From Ancylostoma caninum (lineage: Eukaryota; Nematoda; Chromadorea; Rhabditida; Ancylostomatidae), in NCBI GenBank assembly GCA_037903475.1, contig JBAJFG010000448.1:62001-126000 (forward strand): a DNA stretch of 64,000 nt, in the 5' to 3' direction. The first letter of the stretch is position 1. Each line of letters starts with the position of its first letter. Below the pieces are notes generated by a model. It saw nothing but the letters and a program-made list of their open reading frames with translations. It had not been told where the DNA came from and searched no databases. Positions 48,901-56,636 of this stretch are shown piece after piece. The position numbers and the translations under genes are program-made.

Positions 48901-51900
48901 GGTGAAAGTGGAGCAGGTTATGGTGTGCGATGTGATCTACATCACTAGAGATATGACATATCGGGAGATGAAGGAGATTCTGCAGTTGGCACCTCATCTC
49001 AGGAGTTTCCCCATAGTTACTGATCACGGTAAGTTTGTGAGGTATCACTTTTTTTGGATTCATCTGTTTGTTAGATCAATTGCATGTAGTACGCCAGTTA
49101 AGGAAGGTATTAAGTAAGTGAACGTCTTCAGAGGGAATTCTGCTGAAACTGAGAAGCACGCAGGATGTTAATATCGCTACGCTTGAATGAAACAGCGAAC
49201 CCGTGGACTAAAAAAATACCTGACGCTAGCCAGCGAACCCCGTTCTTCGGAGGCAGCAAGAGAATGGGGGAGAATACAAAGTTTGCATCAAATTAACTGG
49301 AGCATGAAAGGCGCCGCTTCATAGCACCGTGGCCCGAGAAACGCTACAGAGTCCAAACAAAAAATGTGGTGAAAACATGCTCCATTGAGAGTGTCGAGTA
49401 TGTCCTACCGCGCACAAATGTCGGACATTTACCACCTCCGCGTGTCAGTCCCCTGTGAGACAGTGTACAGAAACCGGCTGCTACCGGTCGTTCCCCAGAA
49501 GAGAAGCTTGGTTTTGACCTTAAGCGCCTAATAAAATGCTGGAATGAGCTGAGGCATTTTTGTCCCAGGTTTATCTGTTCATTCCCAGGTCTAAATAGAC
49601 AAAACGGCCTGACGCTACGCGTACAGGTGGTAGGTGTCCGTGGACGATGGGGAGCATCATTCGCAAATTAATTCGACACATAATATGTATATGCTCCATT
49701 AGAAGGCAAAATACAATACTCTAGATGACGTACTTCACCGTGTAAAGCATCAAAATATCCTAGGTAAGACAGATAACTCACGAAAAGTAGCCATATAGGC
49801 AATGTTGTGGTAGGCGGGGCGACTGAAGCAGCAATGCTGGGGAATTAGTAGATCTATTAGTCGAAGTTAGGAATATAGTAGACCAATTCCCATTATGAAA
49901 ACCCATGGTTGGTGCAGAGCGATTCCGAAAAAGATGACTGAATCACTTTGTCAGGAAGAGTGTTCCATGTTCTCCTATGTTTAGGAAAGGGTCACAAAAC
50001 TGCTGATTATCTTCTTGGGTCTTGGGGCTTCTTGGGTCCATAGACTGGCGTGATGATGTCTTGATTTTGATTCGAAATTGGAAAAAACGAACAGGCCTAC
50101 CATGACCTCAGCATGCACTGATCAAGTAACGGTGTAAAGCCATGAACACTAATAGTAAAAAACCCTTCTAAATAAGGAGGAGGCGTCATGTAGGTGGGAG
50201 TGCCTTCCAGGATAAGGAGTGTGTTAGATCCCAATCTTAGTAACTACGTATCTCTGAGTTTCTCCCAAACGAGTTCGAAAGCTTCAACAATGCTTTCGAG
50301 TGGGCACTTTGATTATTACACACGTTGAAATACTCTGGACCCGTATCCAGTATACTTTGCCGTGGGAGGGAAAACACAGCGGGAATATGTATCCCACTGG
50401 ATATGTATCCACTCTGCTGTTCAATGTGAGTGATCCATCCAAGTGTTCTTTCCTTCACGCCAATGCGGTACATTCACAAAAGTTATTTATTATTATTCAT
50501 CTATTTATTTCAAATCTTTGGTTATTCATTTCAAAAATATGTGCACATATTGAACGTTACCTAATAAACACAATTCATTAGGTTTCCTTCACCTTACTGA
50601 TGAGTGCAGAGGATACCTTCTTTTATGTTTAGTTTTCGTATAAGGTTCATGCACGAAACGAAAACTGAGCAGACCACAAAATTTAAACATAACTTTAGAA
50701 TTTATCTCAAATTTTTGACGCAATAGACGATGGGTTTTTATGACTCGCATATTAATCGGATATAGATTTCCTGCAGTGAAACGTGTACACTGGTGCGAAT
50801 ATCCGCAGATGAGATTTTTTGGATGGCAGAACATCCAGAACCACTCTAAAATATCCAACTCAGCGTGTTCGCTCGACTGGATAACGTATCTTGGATACGG
50901 GTCCTTGATCACTGCATGTAGTGGTCATGTCCTAGTACCTTGCAACTGCTCGCACTCCTATGAAATAATCATTCGGGAACCATTCCCAGCTCGTGATAAA
51001 TAATCTCTGAAACAAGAAATTTTTCCTGACTGTAGAAGTTTCGCAGCTCTCACCTTTCTATGTAGTTTTCCTCGCCTCAAACTTCTTCTCTTCCAGAAAA
51101 CAAGATTCTGCTGGGATCAGTGGCCAAGAGGTATCTCACAATGCTGCTGCGACGGCACGTGCTCATCACTCAGCAGGATAGCCGTGTAAGCGCTCGCATG
51201 ACTCCAACTGAGATATTCAACTCTATCAGAAGGACGAGCATGAGGTGATTTTCGATGAGTTTCGTCAACTCTTTAACTTTTCCCCTCAAAACAAAGGTAA
51301 TCTTTAAGGTTATCTAAACGCTCGTCCTCGCGAAGATCTAAGGATCCTCGCGAGAATGATAGCGCCAAGAGCGACCCGGATCAGCTAGAAGTGGTCACGG
51401 AGAGGACGTATAGTGGCAACACTCTGCTGTCGATTTCTCCACTACACGCGCCGAACAGTGAGATTTTTGTGACATTTTAAGGTCTCTTTTTCGAATCAAA
51501 TGAATTTTTTAGGTGTTCCCTTACAAGCTGTGTTCACTCGTCCGTCTGCTTCTGATCTGGCCAAGGTAACAAACATAATATTGGCTCCCTTGGTGTCATG
51601 GAAAAACTGAATCTTTCCCTTTTTAGTTGCACGATCGCGATCCAGAAATGCTTTTGGACCGCAAAATCGACTTGGATGAGATCGCCATCGATGCTGCTCC
51701 ATTCCAGCTCGTGCTAGGATCTTCGTTATATAAGGTAAGAATTCATGGAATGTATAGTTTAAGGAAGGCTGACGAGCGAAGACTGCTGAGGAAATGCGGC
51801 TTCCGTTCTGATCCTTACTGGCATGAGAAATTGTCCGCTATCTCGCATAAAACTTTTAAAAAGTATAAATTTCTGAGATACGAATTTCAGGAATGTAAAT

Positions 51901-53952
51901 GTAATTTTTAGGAGGTTACTTCTTCTTAATTGTGGTAGTTCTCCGTTGTTTGATCATAGATTCAATCAGAAACTGACCCCCCGAAATGAGACTTTAGTAG
52001 GGCCAGTTTTTTGCTGGCCATTTGGAGGACATTCTAACGGTTCCGACCTACTTGCACTCCCTCCTGCGTCCTGCCATTCTCCTTACTTAACCATCCTCTT
52101 ATTAAATTCATATCACCAATTTCACCCTTAAATCTATTCCATTGAGTAAACTCCGGAAGCTCCTACACCTGAGACCGCTTGCATAATAGAGATCACCCAG
52201 GGTGAACGTGTTGACACCACACAAATCTACCCATCGTTAGCACATTTTTCGGTGCATTTACCATGGAAAATCTTAACAGTGCGTCCACGTCCTCTTGCAG
52301 CGTTACAAGTATGAAGATCTTGGCACTTGAAGTAACTGTTGTAGGGAAATATGTTACTGCTTGGATGCCTAAGCCTAAGCCTGAAGGATGAAAACTATAC
52401 TTTGAAAATTACCTAGTATGTCGTTCTTTTAGGTCCATACACTGTTCAGTCTTCTCGGTTTGTCACATGCCTATGTTACGGACTGCGGAAGACTTGTGGG
52501 TGTTGTCGGTTTGAAAGAGGTGAGCATCTTTCTCGTCCCTTGTTTGCTTAGTCATACAATAATATACTTTGTCTTCAAGTATTCTAAATTTCTTTTTTTT
52601 ATTCGTTTCTGAGAATACCATATGCTCATGATTTTAGCTCAAGTATGTACTCCTTGTTATTTTTCACTCTTAATTTCCGATCAATTTTGTAATTCGTGCT
52701 GCTTCTTCTAGTTACGAGATGCCTTGGCTAACATCTACGTTCGAGGTGCAGTTGTTCCAGAAAGAAAACTTACCTCAGGCACAACGTTGACATTTAAGGT
52801 AGGTCACATGGCTGCCGCCCAAGTGGTTTTGTTTCCTGTTAACTTGTGACGAACTAAGCGAAAGGTTTGAAAAGTGCGAAGTAAGCATCCAACACGGAGT
52901 GGATTGCGCAAAAAACAACTTGTGTAGAGGGTATTGGAGACTTTGGGAACCACGGAATACTTGTAGAAGAATAAAACCAGGTATGGATTGAATGAATCCA
53001 GGAAGCGCTCCTTAAAATACAATTTCTATGACGTCATGAAAACCCAGACTAGCAAAGAAAGGTAGATCTCTGGTCGCAACTACAGTCTGATGGCTCAGGG
53101 AGGGCCGGTAGTGTGACTTTGTGTGCGATTGCGACCTCATTACGGACCTCATTCGGCCAACTAATTCAATTTTTACACTTTTTTTTTGCTATGTATGTAT
53201 ATGGTGCAATTCCTTCCATTTTGATGTTTCTACTAGATTATCCTTCTACACTCAGCCTGCGCCGTCCTCCTTTCGATGAAACCAGTGCAGTCGTAATTGC
53301 CGACAAAGTCACTTCAATGGCCCTCTCTGAGCTAACAGACCATACTTTTCTTTCTTTTCGTGGGAAACCAAAGCAAAGTCCATTGGGTGGCATGCTGAGA
53401 ATTTGATAATTTCAAATAGAAAGTGGGTGGCATGCTGAGAATTTGATAATTTCAAATAGAAAGCCATTATTCACCCTGTTCCAAAAAACAAACAATGGAT
53501 TTTGATTTTCCAAAATATACACATCAATACATCCCAGAAGAAGACCCACCTTCCATGGTAAACGCCAGAAAAATCTGAACATCGACCAATGATATAAAAT
53601 ATAGTGTAATATAGCCAACGAAAGCTGAATTACTTACCAGCTTCGTATATCAGGATATTCAGGGGAGGACATGGAACGAATTCAGGCATTTATTCATGCA
53701 TTATAAGCGCAGCTCTTCAAGTGGTAACATTTATTACCCTAAAATTCCCCGCATCCTAACATTTTCACCCCTATCAATCAATTCCAATCCCACTTGCATG
53801 ATTTTAGCCTCCATTTTGTTTGCGCTAATTAGTTCTTACTTCAGGGTAGCCAACAGAAGATCAACAACTCATCGGAGGTGACGAACGGCCTAGTGGTGAA
53901 GGCCGAACAGCCTAAGTATGGAAACAGCCTCGCAGTGCCAGAATGTTTGTAG
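33787..53952 (+). CDS. CLC-family voltage-gated chloride channel (nematode clh, ClC-1/2-like), whole gene, 24 coding exons
   Basis: Predicted dimeric plasma-membrane chloride channel with one pore per subunit. The exons encode about 848 residues: an acidic N-terminus (1-57), the membrane domain (about 65-540) and two CBS domains (about 558-620 and 736-800). Visible signatures are GSGIP (142-146, pore serine), GKEGPFVH with gating Glu186, [20 protein letters not shown] (437-445) and the helix R tyrosine in LQPSIYES (Tyr536). A glutamate at the gate is shared by channels and exchangers, but overall similarity is to the ClC-1/2 branch, so a channel is expected. All junctions from exon 3 on agree in phase and carry GT/AG borders. 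Introns range from 55 nt (three of them) to 3218 nt. C. elegans has several paralogues (clh-1 to clh-4 belong to this branch); I cannot say which is the orthologue. The exon 1-3 region is irregular because of a mariner insertion. Confidence 0.95.
34761..35171. mobile_element. Inverted-repeat element in CLC intron 1
   Basis: The arm TTCATTGACGATAAATTTGG near 34767 is matched by an inverted copy (TTCATTGACGATACATTTGG) ending near 35163; similarity continues a few bases outside. The interior repeats the motif CAAATGTATTGCC several times. The family is unknown and borders are approximate. Confidence 0.6.
35972..36030. repeat. 33-bp tandem duplication in CLC intron 1
   Basis: GTATTGTCTCTGAATTC and GTATTGTCTCTGAGTTC both continue TAGAGTGAT, period 33. 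Preceded by CCAAATGTATTG, the motif seen in the inverted-repeat element at 34761. Confidence 0.85.
36294..36782 (+). mobile_element. Mariner-derived short element, copy 2, inserted at CLC exon 2
   Basis: A 489-bp element with TA duplications at 36292-36293 and 36783-36784 and terminal inverted repeats TTGGGTTGGAAAGTAAG and CTAGGTTGGACAATAGG (inverted). An open stretch encodes [19 protein letters not shown], matching the helix-turn-helix start of mariner transposases, then breaks and runs to the right end. The catalytic part is missing. It sits immediately upstream of the coding stretch of CLC exon 2. Confidence 0.88.
36794..36844 (+). CDS. CLC exon 2 (acidic/aromatic N-terminal segment), start disturbed by a transposon
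   Basis: Encodes [15 protein letters not shown] in frame with exon 1 if splicing uses the AG at 36792-36793 (poor pyrimidine tract). Sequence on both sides of the mariner element (36294-36782) suggests the exon once began at a better acceptor, ATTTTTGAAG, now left of the element at about 36281-36290, with its first bases left of the insertion and the remainder starting ACATATGAAG on the right. The 3' border is also unsure: the strong donor GTATGT after 36840 leaves phase 0, whereas exon 3 needs phase 1; the weaker GTACCA after 36844 gives phase 1 and is the version listed here. Confidence 0.5.
37895..38014 (+). CDS. CLC exon 3 (first membrane helix, helix B)
   Basis: Encodes [13 protein letters not shown], then [18 protein letters not shown], a hydrophobic helix corresponding to helix B of CLC proteins, ending LQH. 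The acceptor CTACTCTGTAG requires one base carried over from upstream (phase 1), and the donor is GTAAGT in phase 1. The join to exon 4 gives LLQHAHVVLYD, which fits the family. Confidence 0.9.
38513..38570. repeat. Three tandem units of about 19 bp in CLC intron 3
   Basis: AATTTAAGCATTTTCAAGC and two variants follow one another. Confidence 0.85.
39087..39218 (+). CDS. CLC exon 4 (helix C and lead into the first pore motif)
   Basis: TTTCAG acceptor, GTAAGG donor. Encodes a helix [17 protein letters not shown] and KQAVG, whose last G begins the GSGIP motif completed by exon 5. The following intron is only 57 nt. Confidence 0.95.
39276..39409 (+). CDS. CLC exon 5 (GSGIP motif to GKE)
   Basis: Encodes [19 protein letters not shown], then the conserved [19 protein letters not shown] and LPIGKE. 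GSGIP carries the conserved pore serine. The exon ends exactly after the gating glutamate codon (Glu186 of the model), phase 0, so intron 5 cuts the GKEGP selectivity motif. Confidence 0.97.
39776..40264. repeat. (TTCA)n microsatellite of about 490 bp in CLC intron 5
   Basis: TTCA repeats interrupted by TCATAGCAC and TCATAGCAT blocks that themselves recur, giving a higher-order pattern. It lies between the exons encoding GKE and GPFVH. It is long enough to be length-polymorphic. Confidence 0.97.
40403..40565 (+). CDS. CLC exon 6 (GPFVH, helices F-H)
   Basis: TTCCAG acceptor. Encodes [19 protein letters not shown], then [20 protein letters not shown] and APIG. Together with exon 5 it forms GKEGPFVH, the second CLC signature. 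Donor GTGAGT, phase 1; the next intron is 57 nt. Confidence 0.97.
40623..40754 (+). CDS. CLC exon 7 (APIGAVLYAIE)
   Basis: Completes [17 protein letters not shown] and continues [18 protein letters not shown], a membrane helix, then FVTAEQS. These match the conserved helix H to I region of eukaryotic CLC channels. Acceptor CGCTCTAG, donor GTGGGT, phase 1. Confidence 0.95.
41385..41460 (+). repeat. tRNA-like box A sequence, possible SINE relic, in CLC intron 7
   Basis: GATAGCCAAGTGGTAG fits box A of a Ser/Leu-like tRNA, followed by a run of A and no good box B. Too decayed for a tRNA gene. Confidence 0.25.
41830..42200. mobile_element. MITE with TTA target duplication, in CLC intron 7
   Basis: A 371-bp element with ends GGCTGTGTTTATACTT, inverted and identical over 16 bases, continuing imperfectly. 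It is flanked by TTA at 41827-41829 and 42201-42203. The 3-bp TTA target is typical of PIF/Harbinger-like elements. There is no transposase. Confidence 0.75.
42738..42819 (+). CDS. CLC exon 8
   Basis: Encodes [16 protein letters not shown], then [12 protein letters not shown]. This is the conserved extracellular loop leading into helix J of the family. Acceptor ATTCCAG, donor GTGAGT, phase 2. It follows the 1983-nt intron 7, which holds a transposable element. Confidence 0.93.
42893..42994 (+). CDS. CLC exon 9 (helix J)
   Basis: Encodes [18 protein letters not shown], then [13 protein letters not shown]. It completes the glycine-rich helix started in exon 8 and the following basic cytosolic stretch. 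Acceptor ATTTAG, donor GTAAGT, phase 2. Confidence 0.93.
43395..43479 (+). CDS. CLC exon 10 (helix K/L)
   Basis: Encodes [20 protein letters not shown] and FGRFIAGK. It is a hydrophobic helix ending in the proline/glycine turn usual for the family. TTTCAG acceptor, GTAAGA donor, phase 0. The intron after it is the largest of the gene (3218 nt). Confidence 0.93.
44268..44344 (-). repeat. tRNA-like sequence, probable SINE relic, in CLC intron 10
   Basis: On the minus strand TGGTTCAGAGG fits RNA polymerase III box A and GGTTCGAAACC, 43 bases later, fits box B. No acceptor stem pairs, so it is not an intact tRNA gene. A tRNA-derived retroposon fragment is the likeliest reading. Confidence 0.4.
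44426..44839. mobile_element. TTAA-flanked inverted-repeat element, copy 2, in CLC intron 10
   Basis: A 414-bp element between TTAA at 44422-44425 and 44840-44843. The ends AGGCAGCACACACGGAAA and inverted AGGCAGCACTCACGGAAA match the element at 20063. It is shorter, so internally different, and has no convincing coding frame. Confidence 0.72.
46698..46768 (+). CDS. CLC exon 11
   Basis: Encodes [17 protein letters not shown] and TNETSKK, the extracellular segment between helices L and M. It contains two possible N-glycosylation sites (NCT, NET). TTTTCAG acceptor, GTGAGT donor, phase 2. Confidence 0.93.
46928..47092. mobile_element. Foldback element in CLC intron 11
   Basis: The left arm (GCCGCGCCGCATCACG through CAAACCAGCTGAG) and the right arm (CAGCTGGTTTACCGC through GTGCAGTGCGGC) are inverted copies of about 40 bases separated by about 85 bases. 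A related GC-rich palindrome lies at 5777-5815. Probably a small foldback transposon. Confidence 0.6.
47475..47559 (+). CDS. CLC exon 12 (helix M)
   Basis: Encodes [15 protein letters not shown] and the hydrophobic [13 protein letters not shown], which continues into exon 13. Acceptor TCTTGCAG, donor GTGAGT, phase 0; a 55-nt intron follows. Confidence 0.93.
47615..47705 (+). CDS. CLC exon 13 (third signature [15 protein letters not shown])
   Basis: Encodes [20 protein letters not shown], then [15 protein letters not shown] (441-445) at the start of helix N is the third chloride-coordinating signature. Acceptor TTAACAG, donor GTACGT, phase 1. Confidence 0.97.
47815..47901 (+). CDS. CLC exon 14
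   Basis: Encodes [15 protein letters not shown], then [11 protein letters not shown]. It contains the conserved IYPGxYAVVG turn before helix P. Acceptor TTTCAG, donor GTGAGT, phase 1. Confidence 0.95.
48248..48291. repeat. (TTCA)n microsatellite, short, in CLC intron 14
   Basis: About ten degenerate TTCA units (with GATC and CTCA variants) in the same orientation as the other arrays. A TTTA-rich stretch precedes it at 48100-48160. Confidence 0.85.
48523..48620 (+). CDS. CLC exon 15 (helices P/Q)
   Basis: Encodes [18 protein letters not shown] and [14 protein letters not shown]. THTxSxAVIxxELTG is strongly conserved in CLC channels. Acceptor TTTCAG, donor GTGCGT, phase 0. Confidence 0.96.
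48721..48836 (+). CDS. CLC exon 16 (helix R, pore tyrosine)
   Basis: Encodes [20 protein letters not shown], then [14 protein letters not shown]. The tyrosine in PSIYES corresponds to the conserved chloride-coordinating Tyr of helix [10 protein letters not shown] is the usual junction to the cytosolic domain. Acceptor TTTTCAG, donor GTGAGA, phase 2. Confidence 0.96.
48892..49028 (+). CDS. CLC exon 17 (CBS domain 1)
   Basis: Encodes [20 protein letters not shown], then [18 protein letters not shown] and PIVTDH, the beta-alpha-beta pattern of a CBS repeat. In the family the paired CBS domains regulate gating and may bind nucleotides. TTTCAG acceptor, GTAAGT donor, phase 1. Confidence 0.95.
51097..51244 (+). 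CDS. CLC exon 18 (end of CBS1, start of linker)
   Basis: Encodes [20 protein letters not shown], closing CBS1, then a basic linker with [18 protein letters not shown] is a basophilic-kinase-like sequence by pattern only. Acceptor TCTTCCAG, donor GTGATT, phase 2. The preceding intron is 2068 nt. Confidence 0.92.
51309..51457 (+). CDS. CLC exon 19 (inter-CBS linker, Ser/Arg-rich)
   Basis: Encodes [17 protein letters not shown], then [15 protein letters not shown] and [12 protein letters not shown]. It is rich in Ser, Arg and charged residues and is predicted disordered. It starts after TTTAAG, an AAG-type acceptor less common than CAG, and ends at GTGAGA, phase 1. In C. elegans CLH-3b the linker between the CBS domains is a phospho-regulated region; equivalence here is inference. 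Confidence 0.88.
51513..51565 (+). CDS. CLC exon 20 (linker)
   Basis: A 53-nt exon encoding [18 protein letters not shown]. Acceptor TTTTTTAG, donor GTAACA, phase 0. The introns on both sides are 55 and 61 nt. Confidence 0.88.
51627..51734 (+). CDS. CLC exon 21 (lead into CBS domain 2)
   Basis: Encodes [20 protein letters not shown], then [16 protein letters not shown]. The segment APFQLVxxxSLYKVHTLF across the junction is characteristic of the second CBS domain of ClC-1/2 proteins. Acceptor TTTTTAG, donor GTAAGA, phase 0. Confidence 0.95.
52433..52519 (+). CDS. CLC exon 22 (CBS domain 2 core)
   Basis: Encodes [19 protein letters not shown], then [10 protein letters not shown], the core of CBS2. 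Acceptor TCTTTTAG, donor GTGAGC, phase 0. Confidence 0.97.
52712..52798 (+). CDS. CLC exon 23 (end of CBS domain 2)
   Basis: Encodes [17 protein letters not shown], then [12 protein letters not shown]. With exon 22 it gives LKELRDAL, the last helix of CBS2. Acceptor TTCTTCTAG, donor GTAGGT, phase 0. Confidence 0.95.
53384..53463. repeat. Perfect 40-bp tandem duplication in CLC intron 23
   Basis: Two identical 40-bp units beginning TGGGTGGCATGCTGAGAA lie head to tail. Identity implies a recent slip or an assembly artefact. Confidence 0.95.
53845..53952 (+). CDS. CLC exon 24 (C-terminal tail and stop)
   Basis: Encodes [15 protein letters not shown], then [15 protein letters not shown] and VPECL followed by TAG. 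It is hydrophilic and not recognisably conserved. Acceptor CTTACTTCAG. The preceding intron is 1046 nt, so an alternative last exon elsewhere cannot be excluded. Confidence 0.85.
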   Translation, partial: GSQQKINNSSEVTNGLVVKAEQPKYGNSLAVPECL

Positions 53953-54487
53953 GATTAGCGTAAACATTTTAGGATCACTTCATATACACGAATTATTCGC
54001 GGAAATGGTTAGGTTCCGAGAGGAATTTAGCGTTTGTTCATGAAGATCATTGCCGTAGCAGTTTTATACGCAGTTCGTTTTTCGTTTTTTGTTGATGTGA
54101 GTCTAGTCACGATCTAGTCAGTCGTTGTTGTATGTTGTACATAGATATTTATTGATTCATACTTATATGTCTGATCTAATAAGATTCCAATGCCCAATAC
54201 GAGAAGTGCAACTCCGCCCATTTAGAGAATATGTTGCGTGTGTGCGTGTGTGTTCAAAATTCTGAGTACTGGTTCTTTCATGAGCTTCAACACTTCCGGC
54301 CTCGGCTTCTTGATAGTGTGTTCGCATGTATGTACGGTGCTTGTTGCGTATCTCAACGGTATGTGAATCGCATCTGTTCATTATTCCTTCATGTAATACG
54401 TTCCAGCTTCACACAGGTCCTCTTAGCGTTCGAAATACGTGTTCCAGTTTGATATCCACGCAGTCGGCATGCGAGGAATTCTCATCG

Positions 54488-54493
54488 AATAAA
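54488..54493 (+). terminator. Candidate polyadenylation signal of the CLC gene
   Basis: First canonical AATAAA after the stop codon, implying a 3' UTR of about 550 nt. A variant AATAAG lies nearer, at about 54177, and another AATAAA near 54882. Which is used cannot be decided from sequence. Confidence 0.4.
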
Positions 54494-56131
54494 GAGTTTT
54501 TACTTGAGGGACCATTTCTTTAAGATATGTACTTCACTCTAAAAACACAGAGCTGTTGCTAGGAGTTGTTGGGAAATTGTGAAGGTGGATGTCTGTCCAT
54601 CTGCTCCTCTTCCCACTGTACATACTCGGTCTGAGGAAGACGCAAAGCGTCGGAAGCTTACTGAAACAGTGTGTTGCGTATTTCAGAAGCTCTCACCGAA
54701 TATTGCCGACAAAAACATACTGCTGTTTTGTTTTTGGGGTCTTCTCCTTTGTTATAGCATGAAATATCCATGACACTTATGAAATCTTTCTGAAAACACC
54801 TTGTCAACTCAACAGGAAATCATTCAAGAGATATTAGACACGAAGTTAGAGGGTTTCTGCTCATGTACTGTGAAGAACAACCAATAAAATAATGGACCAC
54901 AGTTCTAACAGGAGCAAGAGATGTGAAAAGCACATAGTGCCACAAGGAGTCGCCACTGTAGGTCAAACAAACCGGCAGGCGTTTTCCGGGCAAAGTTTTG
55001 CAGCTTTCCCGGAGTCTACTCTGGACCTACATACGTCAGGTGAACCTACGATATGTATGTAGGTGCCGAGATGGCTCTGTGGTAGGTCCCGGCATAGCTC
55101 GAAATGTAGTGTAGAAGAACACGGGACGTGTTGATCATAATTTTCAAAAAATAATACTAGTAGCAAAATGGCTTGTAGATGGTGCGTCTTAAAGACAAGT
55201 TTGCTAATTTTATGCGATTTTAAGCACTGAAAGAGAGATACGCCTCCTCAGAAACAGGCTCTCGTCATGAAGACTGGCCTAATTATCAAAATTTGAACAT
55301 TGCTAATAATTTCACATCCACATTCAAAATTTAGCACTTTGTTATGGCCACTTTATTCCAGGAATACATGAAGATGAGAAAACTTTTCAATATTGGAGAG
55401 GAAAACAACAATATCAAAGTTTTGCTGTTTTTTTTTTCATGTGCATGCATCACGACCTAAACGAACTAATTCATAAAGCTTCATCTCTTGTGATTAAGAG
55501 TCGCTCAAAGTGTTCCTCAAGTCTGCATGTTCGAACTATCCCTCCCTTTAGTCTAATTGGGAGCCACTGTCTTCCACTGATTAGCGTTGCAGTAGTGCTC
55601 GGAAGAGAACAGAAGCACAGTGCTGCTGAATTTTGTATCCGAGTGCTCCATTTTTGCTGTAACAACCTGACTTAGTCCTTAGCAACAGACTACGATTGGA
55701 TTTGGACTGAAAGCCCTCGCTCTTGCATAACCTCTGCAATCTAAAAGAGTTGTTCAAACATTGGTTTTGACTGACAAATATGGATACACATTTTCAAAAC
55801 TTGGCAACTGTGGGCAGACCTAAATGATATCCTTAAAAGCCAATGTTTACTTGTGTGCACAAGGTGAGCGAGGCATATTCATTACTTGAACATAATTCAT
55901 TACATGAATCAACACATGAGGCAAAAGGAATGAATAGGCAGGATATATTTGGTTTTGAAAATTAATCAATGACGATGGAATTCAAATTTTAAAAAGATAA
56001 AAATTAAGATGTACATACTATGTTGGAAACAAATAACCCGCTCATGCAAGCCCTACCAAGAAATACGATTGAAGCTTTGGAGAGTATGAAGGGAAGTCCC
56101 CATGTTTTTAGTATTTCTCACTCATGTAAAC
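54494..56131. other. Downstream of the CLC gene, no recognised gene
   Basis: A second AATAAA lies near 54882. A tRNA-like stretch around 55060-55110 (GATGGCTCTGTGGTAG) has no box B. Open frames at 55439-55675 on both strands mirror each other. Confidence 0.45.
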
Positions 56132-56133
56132 TA

Positions 56134-56636
56134 TTAGGTTGAGCAAAAAGTTCGTGCGGTTTTCCGAGCGCTCGGTATTTTCACAAAGTGGACTAGTTGA
56201 ACTTTGGTTTTTCTGAAAGTTAATATCTGCAGTACCTCTTCCTCACATCTAGAACAAGCCTTGCGAAAAATCGTGGCATAACTCTACGAACTATGCGCAC
56301 AGAACAAGGTGCAGTCTCCAGAACGAATTCGACCTCTCTGAAGCAAACATCAACTCTGCGCTGTCCCTCCAACCGTAATGGCTTCTATGTAGACACTGTT
56401 AACATCATCAGCAGCTTGACACTTCTACAGTGGAACAGTTGGACTTGTCGGAGATGTTCGCTCTTATCGAATTGGATGGTCTCATTTCATACCACAGAAA
56501 ATTAAAATTGGCGGAAATTGTTAAAATATTCGTAAATAGCAAAGCGACAGCTACAAGATGACCTATGATGTGCTATCAAACTTGGTTAGAATCCTCGTAA
56601 AAAATTGAGTTCAAAAAACCCTTGTGCCCAACCCAA
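56134..56636 (-). mobile_element. Mariner-derived short element, copy 3 (reverse orientation)
   Basis: A 503-bp element between TA dinucleotides with ends TTAGGTTGAGCAAAAAG and, inverted, TTGGGTTGGGCACAAGG. Its interior read on the minus strand aligns by eye along most of the copy at 36294, including the decayed transposase N-terminus, so both share the same internal deletion. No intact frame remains. Confidence 0.85.

Noticed and set aside
53113..53406. 97-codon frame in CLC intron 23 as an alternative exon
   Set aside because: No fitting splice sites in the channel's phase and no resemblance to CLC C-termini.
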